In this document: in pieces, positions 50,313 to 58,833 of the stretch
Layout: each line of letters starts with the position of its first letter
How positions within the stretch are numbered: the stretch's first letter is position 1
Source of the DNA: Streptomyces sp. HUAS MG91
GTDB taxonomy: Bacteria > Actinomycetota > Actinomycetes > Streptomycetales > Streptomycetaceae
DNA length: 64,000 bases
Assembly: GCF_040529335.1 (NCBI RefSeq)
Contig: NZ_CP159534.1
Coordinates: 5,890,001 to 5,954,000 of the forward strand
Reading direction: 5' to 3'
Translations under genes and position numbers: made by a program
Notes under the pieces: generated by a model
What the model saw: only the letters and a program-made list of their open reading frames with translations
Told to the model about the DNA's origin: nothing
Databases searched by the model: none

Positions 50313-51487
50313 AGCCGCGCCGCCTTCAGCCCCATGTGCAGCAGCAGCCGGTCCTCGCCCTCGTCCAGATCGAGGCCGGTGAGCTGCTCGACCCGGGACA
50401 GGCGGTAGTAGAGGGTCTGGCGGTGGATGCCGAGGGCCGCCGCGGCGCGGCCCGCCTGGCCCGCGCAGTCGAGGAACACCTCGGCGGTGTGCGCCAGCTG
50501 GCGATGGGCGGGGGAGAGCAGCGCGGTCAGCGTCGGGTCGTGCGCGGAGTCGGCGGGCAGCGCCGTCAGCAGGCGGTACGGGCCGATCGCCGACCACTGG
50601 GCGTCGGGGCCGAGCCGCGGGTTGGCCAGCGCGGTGCGGGCGGCGGCCTGCGCCTCCTGCCAGGACGTGGCGAGTTCCGCCAGGTCGGTGCGGGGGGCGC
50701 CGATGCCCGCCGCGACGGGGCCGTCGCCCGCGCGGGCCCGCAGTTTCTCGGCCGCCGTGAGCGCCGGGGTCAGCACCTCCGACGAGCGCAGCCGCACGAG
50801 GAGCGCCAGGCACTGGCCCGTGGGGCCCCAGGGAACGGTGCACAGCGCGTCCGCCGCCGGAAGGGTGCGGACCGACGGCGCGTCGTCCGGGTCCGCCGAC
50901 GGCCAGGGCGCCACACAGACCACCGCGTGCAGCCCGTCGGCCCGGGTGCCCAGGGCCGTCCGCAGCGCGGCCACCGCCATGTCCCGCTGCCACCCGCGCT
51001 CGGCGGTCAGCACCGAGTGGAACTCGCGGGTCAGGTCGGCGCCCGCCTGCGCCTCGTCCGCCAATTGCGCGCCGATCCGGCCCGCGACCTCCATCGCCGC
51101 GTCCAGCTGGTCCTGCGCGGGCCCCGGCTCGTCGTCCAGGAGCCATACGTAACCCAGCACGAAGCCCCGGTGGCGCACGGGCAGACAGATACGGCCGCGG
51201 TAGACGCCCGCCTCGGGGGTCGCCGGGATGCGCACCGGTTCCGTGGCGCGGGCGATGCCGAACCCCTCGAACCAGGCGCGGACCGCCGGTGTCGAGCCGC
51301 GCGTGAGGATCGAGCGGGTGCGCACCGGGTCGAGGGCCGCCTCGTCGTACTCGTCGGCGCTCACCTGCTGGCCGAACGCGATCAGCCGGAAATCCCGGTT
51401 CTCCAGCGTCGCGGGGGCGCCGAGCAGCGCCGAGATCTCGTCGACCAGTTCCTGGTAATCGCCCTTCACCCCACCATTCTCACCCAC
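50309..51487 (-). CDS. PucR/CdaR-family regulator, probably of proline catabolism
   Basis: The 392-aa regulator has a GAF-like N-terminal part (about residues 15-170), a central GGDEF-like CdaR domain (about 180-300), and a C-terminal HTH_30 ([38 protein letters not shown]). Such regulators commonly activate catabolic operons. It is divergent from proline dehydrogenase, so proline or a product is the likely signal (context inference). The GTG at 51487 gives 392 aa; a GTG at 51469 gives six fewer. An inverted repeat overlaps the start. Confidence 0.9.
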   Translation of the reverse strand: MGENGGVKGDYQELVDEISALLGAPATLENRDFRLIAFGQQVSADEYDEAALDPVRTRSILTRGSTPAVRAWFEGFGIARATEPVRIPATPEAGVYRGRICLPVRHRGFVLGYVWLLDDEPGPAQDQLDAAMEVAGRIGAQLADEAQAGADLTREFHSVLTAERGWQRDMAVAALRTALGTRADGLHAVVCVAPWPSADPDDAPSVRTLPAADALCTVPWGPTGQCLALLVRLRSSEVLTPALTAAEKLRARAGDGPVAAGIGAPRTDLAELATSWQEAQAAARTALANPRLGPDAQWSAIGPYRLLTALPADSAHDPTLTALLSPAHRQLAHTAEVFLDCAGQAGRAAAALGIHRQTLYYRLSRVEQLTGLDLDEGEDRLLLHMGLKAARL

Positions 51488-51547
51488 CTCAGGCGTCCCT
51501 TCATACAGATGTCTGAGGTGGCGGCCACAGATGCGTGACAGCTGTCA
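51485..51547. promoter_or_regulatory. Inverted repeats between PucR regulator and proline dehydrogenase
   Basis: CACCTCAG (51485-51492) and CTGAGGTG (51513-51520) form an inverted repeat over the regulator start. A perfect 12-bp palindrome, TGACAGCTGTCA, lies at 51536-51547. Either could be the binding site of the divergent regulator. Confidence 0.5.
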
Positions 51548-51671
51548 ATGGCACAGGATCGGAGGGATCCTTAGATTTCACGGTGGTTCCACGTGCCGTT
51601 CCCGCTATGGCAGCTATCAGAGCTTTATACGGGTTCGGCCCATCCGTACTCATGCTCCATGGAGGTGCCCC

Positions 51672-52598
51672 GTGCTGGCTCCCCTGATCCTCGCCGCGTC
51701 GCGCAGCGACAAGATGCGCGCCTTCGTGTCGGCGGCGCCGGGCACCAAGCAGGTCGTCGACCGCTTCATCGCCGGCGAGACCGTCGACGACGTGGTCCCG
51801 GTGGTTCAGGATGCCGCCGCGAAGGGCCTGGAGGTCACCCTCGACGTCGTCGGTGAGGACATCACCACCGTCGAGCAGTCGCACGCCGCCCGCGACGCCT
51901 ACCTGGAGCTGATCGAGCACCTCAAGGACCTCGGCCTCGGAGCCAGGGCCGAGATGTCCGTGAAGCTGTCGATGTTCGGCCAGGCGCTGGAGAACGGCCA
52001 CGAGCTGGCCCTCGCCAACGTCCGCCCGGTCGTCGAGGCCGCCGCCGCCATCGGCACCACCGTCACGCTCGACGCCGAGGACCACACCACCCTCGACTCG
52101 ATGTTCGCCATCCACGAGGAGCTGCGGAAGGACTTCCCGCAGACCGGCTGCGTCATCCAGTCCTACCTCTTCCGCACCGAGGACGACGCCCGCCGCCTGG
52201 CCGCCGCCGGCAGCCGCGTGCGCATCGTGAAGGGCGCCTACAAGGAGCCCGCCGAGGTCGCGTACCAGGACAAGGCCGAGATCGACAAGGCGTACGTCCG
52301 GATCATGCGCATCCTCATGGAGGGTGACGGGTACCCGATGATCGGATCCCACGACCCGCGCCTGATCTCCATCGCGCAGGAACTGGGCCGCCAGGCCGGG
52401 CGCAAGCTGGACGAGTACGAGTTCCAGATGCTCTACGGGATCCGCAGCGAGGAGCACCTGCGGCTCGCCGCCGAGGGCCACCGGATGCGCGTCTACACCG
52501 CGTACGGCACCGACTGGTACGGGTACTTCATGCGCCGCCTCGCGGAGAAGCCCGCCAACCTGCTGTTCTTCGGCCGCTCGATCCTCACCAAGGGCTGA
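51672..52598 (+). CDS. Proline dehydrogenase (monofunctional, FAD)
   Basis: The 308-aa FAD enzyme oxidises proline to pyrroline-5-carboxylate. The TIM-barrel signatures are LKDLGLGARAEMSVKLSMFG, VTLDAEDHTTLDSM, VRIVKGAYKEPAEVAY, and RVYTAYGTDWYGYFMRRLAEKPAN near the end. It is the short, actinobacterial PutA-like form without the dehydrogenase half, which is encoded by the next gene. The GTG lies 6 nt after GGAGG. With the P5C dehydrogenase it converts proline to glutamate. Confidence 0.94.
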   Translation: MLAPLILAASRSDKMRAFVSAAPGTKQVVDRFIAGETVDDVVPVVQDAAAKGLEVTLDVVGEDITTVEQSHAARDAYLELIEHLKDLGLGARAEMSVKLSMFGQALENGHELALANVRPVVEAAAAIGTTVTLDAEDHTTLDSMFAIHEELRKDFPQTGCVIQSYLFRTEDDARRLAAAGSRVRIVKGAYKEPAEVAYQDKAEIDKAYVRIMRILMEGDGYPMIGSHDPRLISIAQELGRQAGRKLDEYEFQMLYGIRSEEHLRLAAEGHRMRVYTAYGTDWYGYFMRRLAEKPANLLFFGRSILTKG

Positions 52599-52659
52599 GC
52601 CCACCGCTTCCGTAAGACAGTCCCCAACTCCCCCGACCCCCCGAAGGAGATACGGACCC

Positions 52660-54297
52660 ATGACGCTGGACGCCGTGACCCAGGTCCCCGCCCCGGTCAA
52701 CGAGCCGGTGCACGGCTACGCCCCCGGTTCCCCGGAGCGCGCCCGCCTGGAGGCCAAGCTCAAGGAACTGGCCGAGAACCCGATCGAGCTGCCCTGCACC
52801 ATCGGCGGCGAGAAGCGGATGGGTGGCGGCGAGCGCTTCGACGTCGTGCAGCCGCACAACCACAAGGCCGTCATCGGCACGTACGCCAACGCCACCGCCC
52901 AGGACGCCCAGGACGCGGTCGACGCCGCCCTGGCCGCCGCCCCGGCCTGGCGCGCGATGGCCTTCGACGACCGCGCCGCGATCATCCTGCGCGCCGCCGA
53001 GCTGCTCTCCACGACGTGGCGCGAGACCATGGCCGCCTCGACCATGCTCGGCCAGTCGAAGACCGCCCAGCAGGCCGAGATCGACACCCCGTGCGAGCTC
53101 GTCGACTTCTGGCGCTTCAACGTCCACTACGCCCGCCAGATCCTCGCCGAGCAGCCCCCGGCGAACTCCACCGGCGTGTGGAACCGCATGGACCACCGCC
53201 CGCTGGAGGGCTTCGTCTACGCGATCACGCCGTTCAACTTCACGGCCATCGCGGGCAACCTGCCCACTGCCCCCGCCCTCATGGGCAACGTGGTGGTCTG
53301 GAAGCCGTCCCCGACGCAGACCCACGCCGCCGTCCTGCTGCTCCAGCTCCTGGAGGAGGCCGGCCTGCCCAAGGGCGTCATCAACCTGGTGACCGGCGAC
53401 GGCCTCGCCGTCTCCGAGGTGGCCCTGAACCACCGCGACCTCGCGGGCATCCACTTCACCGGTTCGACCAAGACCTTCCAGCACCTGTGGAAGACGGTCG
53501 GCACCAACATCGAGAACTACCGCACCTACCCGCGCCTCGTCGGCGAGACCGGCGGCAAGGACTTCGTCGTCGCCCACCCGAGCGCCGACCGCGCCGTCCT
53601 CAAGACGGCCCTGACCCGCGGCTCCTTCGAGTACCAGGGCCAGAAGTGCTCCGCGTCCTCGCGCGCCTACATCCCGGCCTCCATCTGGAACGACGGGTTC
53701 AAGGAGGAGTTCGCGGCCGAGGTCGACGGCATCACCATGGGTGACGTCACCGACCTGTCGAACTTCATCGGCGCCCTCATCGACGACCGCTCGTTCGCCA
53801 AGAACAAGGCCGCGATCGACCGCGCCAAGGCCGACGACTCCTGCACGATCGTCGCCGGTGGCACCTACGACGACTCCGTCGGCTACTTCGTGCGCCCGAC
53901 GGTCATCGAGTGCACCGACCCGGCCAACGAGGTCTTCACGACCGAGTACTTCGGCCCGATCCTCGCCGTCCACGTCTACGACGACGAGAACTACGACGCC
54001 GTCCTGGAGCAGATGGAGTCGGTCTCCGACTACGCGCTCACCGGTTCGGTCATCGCCAACGACCGTGCCGCGGCCGCGTACACGATGGAGAAGCTGCGCT
54101 ACGCCGCCGGCAACTTCTACATCAACGACAAGTCGACCGGTGCCGTCGTCGGCCAGCAGCCGTTCGGTGGCGGTCGCGCCTCCGGTACGAACGACAAGGC
54201 CGGTGCGCCGCAGAACCTGATGCGCTGGACGCTGACCCGCGCCATCAAGGAGACGCTGGTCCCGCCGACCGACTACCCGTACCCGCACATGGGCTGA
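52660..54297 (+). CDS. pruA: 1-pyrroline-5-carboxylate dehydrogenase (L-glutamate gamma-semialdehyde dehydrogenase)
   Basis: The 545-aa aldehyde dehydrogenase makes glutamate from the product of proline dehydrogenase. NAD binding is in GLPKGVINLVTGDG and HFTGSTKTFQHLW, the general base Glu is in LVGETGGKDFVV, and the nucleophile Cys is in YQGQKCSASSRAYIP. QQPFGGGRASGTNDKAG is near the C-terminus. The length is that of the RocA/P5CDH family. The ATG follows GAAGGAGA at 8-nt spacing. It is co-transcribed with proline dehydrogenase and is followed by a 15-bp perfect terminator hairpin. Confidence 0.96.
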   Translation: MTLDAVTQVPAPVNEPVHGYAPGSPERARLEAKLKELAENPIELPCTIGGEKRMGGGERFDVVQPHNHKAVIGTYANATAQDAQDAVDAALAAAPAWRAMAFDDRAAIILRAAELLSTTWRETMAASTMLGQSKTAQQAEIDTPCELVDFWRFNVHYARQILAEQPPANSTGVWNRMDHRPLEGFVYAITPFNFTAIAGNLPTAPALMGNVVVWKPSPTQTHAAVLLLQLLEEAGLPKGVINLVTGDGLAVSEVALNHRDLAGIHFTGSTKTFQHLWKTVGTNIENYRTYPRLVGETGGKDFVVAHPSADRAVLKTALTRGSFEYQGQKCSASSRAYIPASIWNDGFKEEFAAEVDGITMGDVTDLSNFIGALIDDRSFAKNKAAIDRAKADDSCTIVAGGTYDDSVGYFVRPTVIECTDPANEVFTTEYFGPILAVHVYDDENYDAVLEQMESVSDYALTGSVIANDRAAAAYTMEKLRYAAGNFYINDKSTGAVVGQQPFGGGRASGTNDKAGAPQNLMRWTLTRAIKETLVPPTDYPYPHMG

Positions 54298-54314
54298 CCC
54301 CAGCCCCACCGATC

Positions 54315-54360
54315 ACCCGCCCCCCGGCCTGGCCCCCCTCCGGCCGGGGGGCGGGTTTTC
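54315..54360 (+). terminator. Terminator after the proline catabolic genes
   Basis: ACCCGCCCCCCGGCC (54315-54329) and GGCCGGGGGGCGGGT (54342-54356) pair perfectly, followed by TTTTC. It lies 17 nt after the stop. Confidence 0.9.
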
Positions 54361-54386
54361 TCTGTCGTTCGTCCACGGCTCCGGGC

Positions 54387-55322
54387 TCAGCTCGCCCGGT
54401 CGACCAGGGTCAGGACGATCTTGCCCTGGGTGCGGCCGGTGCCGCTGAGCTCGTGGGCCTTGCCCGCGTCCTCCAGAGGCAACAGCGTTGAGACGTGCGA
54501 CCGCACCCGCCCGGCGGCCATCAGCGCGGCCACCTTCCCCAGCGTCGCCCCCGACGGCCGTACCGACACCGGCACGAACGTCACCCCGCGCGCCTGCGCG
54601 TCCTGCGCGGTCACCCCCGGATCGGACAGCACCACCGAGGCGAGCAGCCCGCCGGGCCGCAGGGTCGCCAGGGTGCGCGGCCCGTACGCGCCGCCGACGA
54701 GGTCGAGGGCCACATCGACGTCGCGGACCGTGCGGGCGAAGTCCGTCGTCGTGTAGTCCAGCGGCTCGTCGACCCCGAGACCGCGCAGGAACTCGTGCTT
54801 GTCGGCGCGGGCGGTCCCGATCACGTACGCGCCCTCGGCCTTGGCGATCTGCACCGCGATGTGCCCCACCCCGCCCGCCGCCGCGTGGACCAGCACCCGC
54901 CGCCCCGGCGCCATGTGACCGGTGTCGACCAGGGCCTGCCAGGCGGTGAGCGCGGCGGCCGGGACCGCGGCGGCGTGGACGTGGTCGACCGTCGCCGGTT
55001 TCGGGGCGAGGTGCTCGGCCCGGACGACCACGCACTCGGCGTACCCCCCGCCGGGGATCATGCCGAACACCTCGTCGCCGGGCCGGAACCCGGTCCCGTC
55101 CCCGCCGCACGCCTCCACCACCCCGGACAGGTCCCGGCCGAGGGTGAACGGCGGATCGCCGAAGAGCGGCGCCTCACCGGTGCGGGCCAGCCGGTCCACC
55201 GGGTTCACCCCCGCCGCGTGCACCCGGACCAGTACCTCTCCCGTGTCCGGCACGGGCCGTTCCACCTCGACCAGCTCCAGCACGTCGGGTCCGCCGAGCC
55301 GACGCTGAGTGATCACACGCAT
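54387..55322 (-). CDS. Zinc-less MDR/quinone oxidoreductase-type NADP(H) oxidoreductase
   Basis: The 311-aa protein belongs to the medium-chain dehydrogenase/reductase family. MRVITQRRLGGPDVLELVEVERP and VRVHAAGVNPVDRLART start it, and the nucleotide-binding motif is VLVHAAAGGVGHIAVQIAKAEGAYVIGTAR (around residue 140). No cysteine cluster for structural zinc is present, as in quinone oxidoreductases. The ATG is at 55322, after GGGGAGGAG. The substrate is unknown. Confidence 0.9.
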   Translation of the reverse strand: MRVITQRRLGGPDVLELVEVERPVPDTGEVLVRVHAAGVNPVDRLARTGEAPLFGDPPFTLGRDLSGVVEACGGDGTGFRPGDEVFGMIPGGGYAECVVVRAEHLAPKPATVDHVHAAAVPAAALTAWQALVDTGHMAPGRRVLVHAAAGGVGHIAVQIAKAEGAYVIGTARADKHEFLRGLGVDEPLDYTTTDFARTVRDVDVALDLVGGAYGPRTLATLRPGGLLASVVLSDPGVTAQDAQARGVTFVPVSVRPSGATLGKVAALMAAGRVRSHVSTLLPLEDAGKAHELSGTGRTQGKIVLTLVDRAS

Positions 55323-55671
55323 GGTGGGACTCCTCCCCAGGAGTCCGGCCGGGCCACTGCGGCCCGGCCGGTTCAGGGGTCCATCGTGGAGCCCCGGCCG
55401 CCCCCGCGCCATGGGCCCTCGCCGGAGCCGGCCCGGTGTGCGGTCCGTCTCAGATAGTAGGAAGTCCGAGTAATTGTGGAGACAGAAGCAGAGACCTGCC
55501 CTAGCTTTGTAGGAGCCGAACGACTCGCCCGATCCGGCGAAGGGCGGCCGTGGGCCGAGCACATGGCAGGCAACCCCTGCAGCTCTGGCTCCCCGCCCCT
55601 TCCGGCGCCTCGAAATCCCCGTGGGTCAGCGCTCCCGCGCGACCTCATGCGATCTCAAGGAGTCGATCTCC
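55323..55671. other. 349-nt region without a recognised gene
   Basis: It separates the divergent oxidoreductase and the 47-aa small gene. It holds a perfect hairpin (CCGGCCGGGCC at 55345-55355 with GGCCCGGCCGG at 55361-55371), and the AT-richer stretch AGTAGGAAGTCCGAGTAATT (55457-55476), which is where divergent promoters are most likely. I see no coding bias or RNA gene. Confidence 0.6.
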
Positions 55672-55815
55672 ATGGCCACTGCGACGCCCGCCCGCCGCCG
55701 AGTCCGCCACGTCTCTCCCTCCACCGAAGCCGACCGCAGGGCGGCGAAGAGCGCCGCCGCCGCCCTCCAGCGCTCCTTCGACCGCAGGGACAACGGCGGA
55801 GAGACCGGTCACTGA
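55672..55815 (+). CDS. Small basic hypothetical protein, 47 aa
   Basis: The ATG is 9 nt after AAGGAG, a good ribosome binding site. The protein is MATATPARRRVRHVSPSTEADRRAAKSAAAALQRSFDRRDNGGETGH, of which only the first and last parts are unusual; it is basic and probably helical in the middle. It has no recognised domain. It ends 16 nt before the stop of the convergent phosphatase gene. Short Streptomyces proteins of this size and composition are frequent, and no function is claimed. Confidence 0.6.
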   Translation: MATATPARRRVRHVSPSTEADRRAAKSAAAALQRSFDRRDNGGETGH

Positions 55816-55831
55816 GACCGGCCGGGCCCCA

Positions 55832-57394
55832 TCAGATCCCCCGCTTCACCTCGAAGTGATCGACGCGCCGCCCGTCATGGGCCAGCGCCGACACTTTCAG
55901 GCGCGGGTGCGCCCCGGACTCCGCCTCGACCCTGAGCAGCGAGAATCCGCGATAGCGCACCCGTGACCAGTCCACGGTCTCGTTCCTGGCCTGCCCCGAC
56001 CTCGTCGCCCAGACGAAGCTGTCGACGGGCCGGTGCGCCCGCTCGTGCCCCTCGTAGGTCTCCTTGCTGCCGGGCCGGAAGCCGTACAGATCACGGCCGC
56101 CGCCGCCCGCGGTGACGTACACGATGCCGTCGCGCACGGGGTCGGCCGTGCCACCGATCGGAACGGCCCGGCCGACGGCCCCGCCGCGCAGCGCGTCGGT
56201 GCGCTCGTAGACGTGGTTGTGCCCGTTGACCACCAGGTCCACCCGGTGGTCGTCGAACAGGGGCAGCCACTCCTTGCGCACCCCGCCGTCGGAGGCGTGC
56301 GCCGAGGTCGAGTAGGCGCAGTGGTGGAAGAACACGACGACGAAGTCGATGCCGTCCGCGGCCCGCAGCTTCTTCAGCGTGCGCTCCAGCCACGCCGTCT
56401 GACGGCCGCCGCTGTGGCCCAGGTTCGCCGTGATCTCGTAGCTGACGTCGTTCGCGTCCAGCGCCACGACGCCGACATTGCCGTACGTGAACGTGTACGC
56501 GCCCGGCGTCGACTTCGCGTCGAAGCCGCTGTCCGGCAGGGACCAGCGGGCCAGCTGCCCGCCGTAGCCCTCGGGGGAGTACCAGGCCTCCATGTCGTGG
56601 TTGCCGGTCGTCACCATCCAGGGGACGGTGCGGGCCACCTGCTCGTTCTGCTTGAGGAACAGGTCCCAGAACCCGGGGTCGTAGCCGTCCGTCTTCTTGC
56701 CGTGCCCGGTGCCGTCCGCGTAGCAGAGGTCGCCGGCGTGCAGATGGAAGGCCGGATCCTGCCGGAGCATCAGATGGTCGCTGGACGCCGCCGTCTCACC
56801 GACGCCCTGGTCGCCGAAGGCGGTGAAGGTGAACGAGGAGGGGGCCGCCGCGGGCGCCGTGCGGAAGTGCGCGATCGTCGAGCGGTGCGCGGCGGCGGCC
56901 GGGTCGAAGCCGTCGTGGCCGACGCCGTAGTAGTACGTCGTGCCCGGGGTCAGCCGGTCCAGCGCCGCGTGCACATAGAACTGGTCGAGGGCGAGCCGGA
57001 CCCCGCTCACCCCGGGGGTGTGCAGGTCGCGCACCTCCGCCGCGATCTTCCGGCCCAGGTCGTCGGGGCGCAGCCCGATCCGCACGTACGGGCCCCGGAC
57101 CGCGCCCGGCACCTGCCAGGAGACCCGCATCTGGGTGCGCGGGTCCGCGCCGAACGCGAGATGGCGGCCGAAGGGCGCCAGTGCCGAGCCCCGCGTCGCG
57201 GACGCCGAGGGCGAGCCCTTCGTGCCGGACTCCGGGCCGCCGCCCGCGCAGCCGGTGAGCAGCCCGCTCGCGACCGCGCCCGCCGTCACCAGCGCGCGCC
57301 GCCTGCCGAACCGCGTCCGCAGATACTCGTACTGCTCCGGCATGCTCATCCGCCGTGCGAGTTGCGGCGGTATGCCGACGTCGGGGGTCTCCAT
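55832..57394 (-). CDS. Secreted purple acid phosphatase-like metallophosphatase (TAT lipoprotein)
   Basis: The 520-aa exported enzyme has a basic N-terminus with GRRRALVTAGAVASGLLTGC, a TAT signal ending in the lipobox LTGC. A fibronectin-like N-domain (RVSWQVPGAVRGPYVRIG) is followed by the dimetal phosphatase core. The metal ligands are visible: FGDQGVG, HAGDLCYAD, TTGNHDMEAW, VVFFHHCAY and NGHNHVYER. It would release phosphate from esters outside the cell. The ATG at 57394 was chosen because it gives METPDVGIPP about 40 residues before the signal, although the signal could begin at a closer Met. It is divergent from leuB. Confidence 0.93.
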   Translation of the reverse strand: METPDVGIPPQLARRMSMPEQYEYLRTRFGRRRALVTAGAVASGLLTGCAGGGPESGTKGSPSASATRGSALAPFGRHLAFGADPRTQMRVSWQVPGAVRGPYVRIGLRPDDLGRKIAAEVRDLHTPGVSGVRLALDQFYVHAALDRLTPGTTYYYGVGHDGFDPAAAAHRSTIAHFRTAPAAAPSSFTFTAFGDQGVGETAASSDHLMLRQDPAFHLHAGDLCYADGTGHGKKTDGYDPGFWDLFLKQNEQVARTVPWMVTTGNHDMEAWYSPEGYGGQLARWSLPDSGFDAKSTPGAYTFTYGNVGVVALDANDVSYEITANLGHSGGRQTAWLERTLKKLRAADGIDFVVVFFHHCAYSTSAHASDGGVRKEWLPLFDDHRVDLVVNGHNHVYERTDALRGGAVGRAVPIGGTADPVRDGIVYVTAGGGGRDLYGFRPGSKETYEGHERAHRPVDSFVWATRSGQARNETVDWSRVRYRGFSLLRVEAESGAHPRLKVSALAHDGRRVDHFEVKRGI

Positions 57395-57494
57395 GCGGGT
57401 CAACTTCCCAGCAGGCCCCAACTCCCGCCACACCGGGGGGTGAACACCAGACGACCGTACGGGAGCCTGTCCGGATGGTGGACAGCGAGTGTCA

Positions 57495-57504
57495 TCCCAT
57501 GGGA
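57495..57504. promoter_or_regulatory. Palindrome upstream of leuB
   Basis: TCCCATGGGA is a perfect 10-bp palindrome, and TGTC...GACA outside it extends the symmetry imperfectly over 57490-57506. It lies 8 nt before the leuB -10 box, a good position for a repressor. Confidence 0.5.
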
Positions 57505-57511
57505 CAGGGAG

Positions 57512-57517
57512 TACGGT
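57512..57517 (+). promoter_or_regulatory. -10 box for leaderless leuB
   Basis: TACGGT ends 7 nt before the leuB ATG at 57525. There is no ribosome binding site, so the mRNA probably starts at the ATG. Confidence 0.5.
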
Positions 57518-57524
57518 GGCGGCC

Positions 57525-58577
57525 ATGTCGGCAAGCTCTCGCATCCTGAATCTCGCAGTGATCCCCGGTGACGGCATCGGCCAGGAGGTCGTGGCCCAGG
57601 GGCTCAAGGTCCTCTCCGCCGTCCTTCCGCAGGATGTGAAGCTGGAGACCGAGGAGTACGACTTCGGCGCCAAGCGCTACCACGCGACCGGTGAGACCCT
57701 CACCGACGCCGACCTCGACTCCCTCAAGAAGCACGACGCCATCCTGCTCGGCGCCATCGGCGACCCGTCGGTGCCGTCCGGCGTCCTGGAGCGCGGCTTC
57801 CTGCTCAAGCTCCGCTTCGCCTTCGACCACCACGTGAACCTGCGTCCGTCGAAGCTGCTCCCCGGCGTCTCCACCCCGCTCGCCGGCCAGCCCGAGATCG
57901 ACTTCGTCGTCGTCCGCGAGGGCACCGAAGGCCCGTACACCGGCAACGGCGGCGTGATCCGCAAGGGCACCGAGCACGAGGTCGCCACCGAGGTCTCCGT
58001 CAACACCGCGTTCGGTGTGGAGCGCGTGGTGCGCGACGCGTTCGCCCGCGCCCAGGCCCGCCCGCGCAAGAAGCTCACGCTGGTCCACAAGAACAACGTG
58101 CTGACCTTCGCCGGTCACCTGTGGACGAACATCTTCAACAAGGTGGCGGCCGAGTTCCCCGAGGTCACCACCGACTACATCCACGTCGACGCCGCGACCA
58201 TCTACCTGGTCACCGACCCGGCCCGGTTCGACGTGATCGTCACCGACAACCTCTTCGGCGACATCATCACCGACCTCGCCGCGGCCGTCTCCGGCGGCAT
58301 CGGCGTCGCGGCCTCCGGGAACATCAACCCGAGCCGCGAGTTCCCGTCGATGTTCGAGCCCGTCCACGGCTCGGCCCCGGACATCGCGGGCCAGGGCAAG
58401 GCCGACCCGACCGCCACGGTCCTCTCGGTCGCCCTCCTCCTGCGTCACCTCGGCTACGAGGAGCAGGCCACGCGCATCGAGGCCGCCGTCTCCGCCGACC
58501 TCGGCGAGCGCGGCGATGCCGTCCGCTCGACCGACGAGATCGGTGACGCGCTCGTCGCCCGAGTAGTAGCCGGCTGA
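57525..58577 (+). CDS. leuB: 3-isopropylmalate dehydrogenase
   Basis: The 350-aa NAD-dependent enzyme performs the third step of leucine synthesis. [19 protein letters not shown] is at the N-terminus. The substrate-binding [19 protein letters not shown] and the adenine-loop region [29 protein letters not shown] are conserved, and [20 protein letters not shown] holds the metal-binding Asp residues. It is the short actinobacterial form. The ATG at 57525 matches the nearby -10 box. The gene stands alone between two hairpin-bordered units, and a 14-bp terminator follows. The palindrome just upstream suggests a repressor. Confidence 0.95.
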   Translation: MSASSRILNLAVIPGDGIGQEVVAQGLKVLSAVLPQDVKLETEEYDFGAKRYHATGETLTDADLDSLKKHDAILLGAIGDPSVPSGVLERGFLLKLRFAFDHHVNLRPSKLLPGVSTPLAGQPEIDFVVVREGTEGPYTGNGGVIRKGTEHEVATEVSVNTAFGVERVVRDAFARAQARPRKKLTLVHKNNVLTFAGHLWTNIFNKVAAEFPEVTTDYIHVDAATIYLVTDPARFDVIVTDNLFGDIITDLAAAVSGGIGVAASGNINPSREFPSMFEPVHGSAPDIAGQGKADPTATVLSVALLLRHLGYEEQATRIEAAVSADLGERGDAVRSTDEIGDALVARVVAG

Positions 58578-58597
58578 CCCGGCGCGCATTCAGCAAC

Positions 58598-58636
58598 AGA
58601 AGCCGCCGGGTCGCCCACGGGCACCCGGCGGCTTCT
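58598..58636 (+). terminator. Terminator after leuB
   Basis: AGAAGCCGCCGGGT (58598-58611) and ACCCGGCGGCTTCT (58623-58636) pair perfectly, with a GCCC/GGGC inner pair. Confidence 0.88.
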
Positions 58637-58790
58637 CCTGTGCGGCCCCAGGTGCCACCATCGACCCCGGGCCGCATCACCTTCCGCACCCGCCCGGAAC
58701 GTTTCGAGCACCCCTCCTCGCGCGCGATAATCGAACGCGGGGCCGCGACCCACGCGAAAGCTCGGACGTCCTAGTACAAGGAGTGCGGAC

Positions 58791-58820
58791 GTGAGCGCGG
58801 TCCGTCACAACCAACGGTGA
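58791..58820 (+). CDS. Possible nine-codon upstream ORF before ilvE
   Basis: GTG at 58791 opens a frame MSAVRHNQR that ends in TGA at 58818-58820, 13 nt before the ilvE start. AAGGAG (58778-58783) lies upstream at 7-nt spacing. The ribosome leaving this uORF would be next to the ilvE binding site (AAGGAC). It may be a leader peptide, but it lacks Ile, Leu or a cluster of pathway codons, so it is not an attenuator of the ilvB kind. Confidence 0.35.
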   Translation: MSAVRHNQR

Positions 58821-58833
58821 AGGACACGCAACC

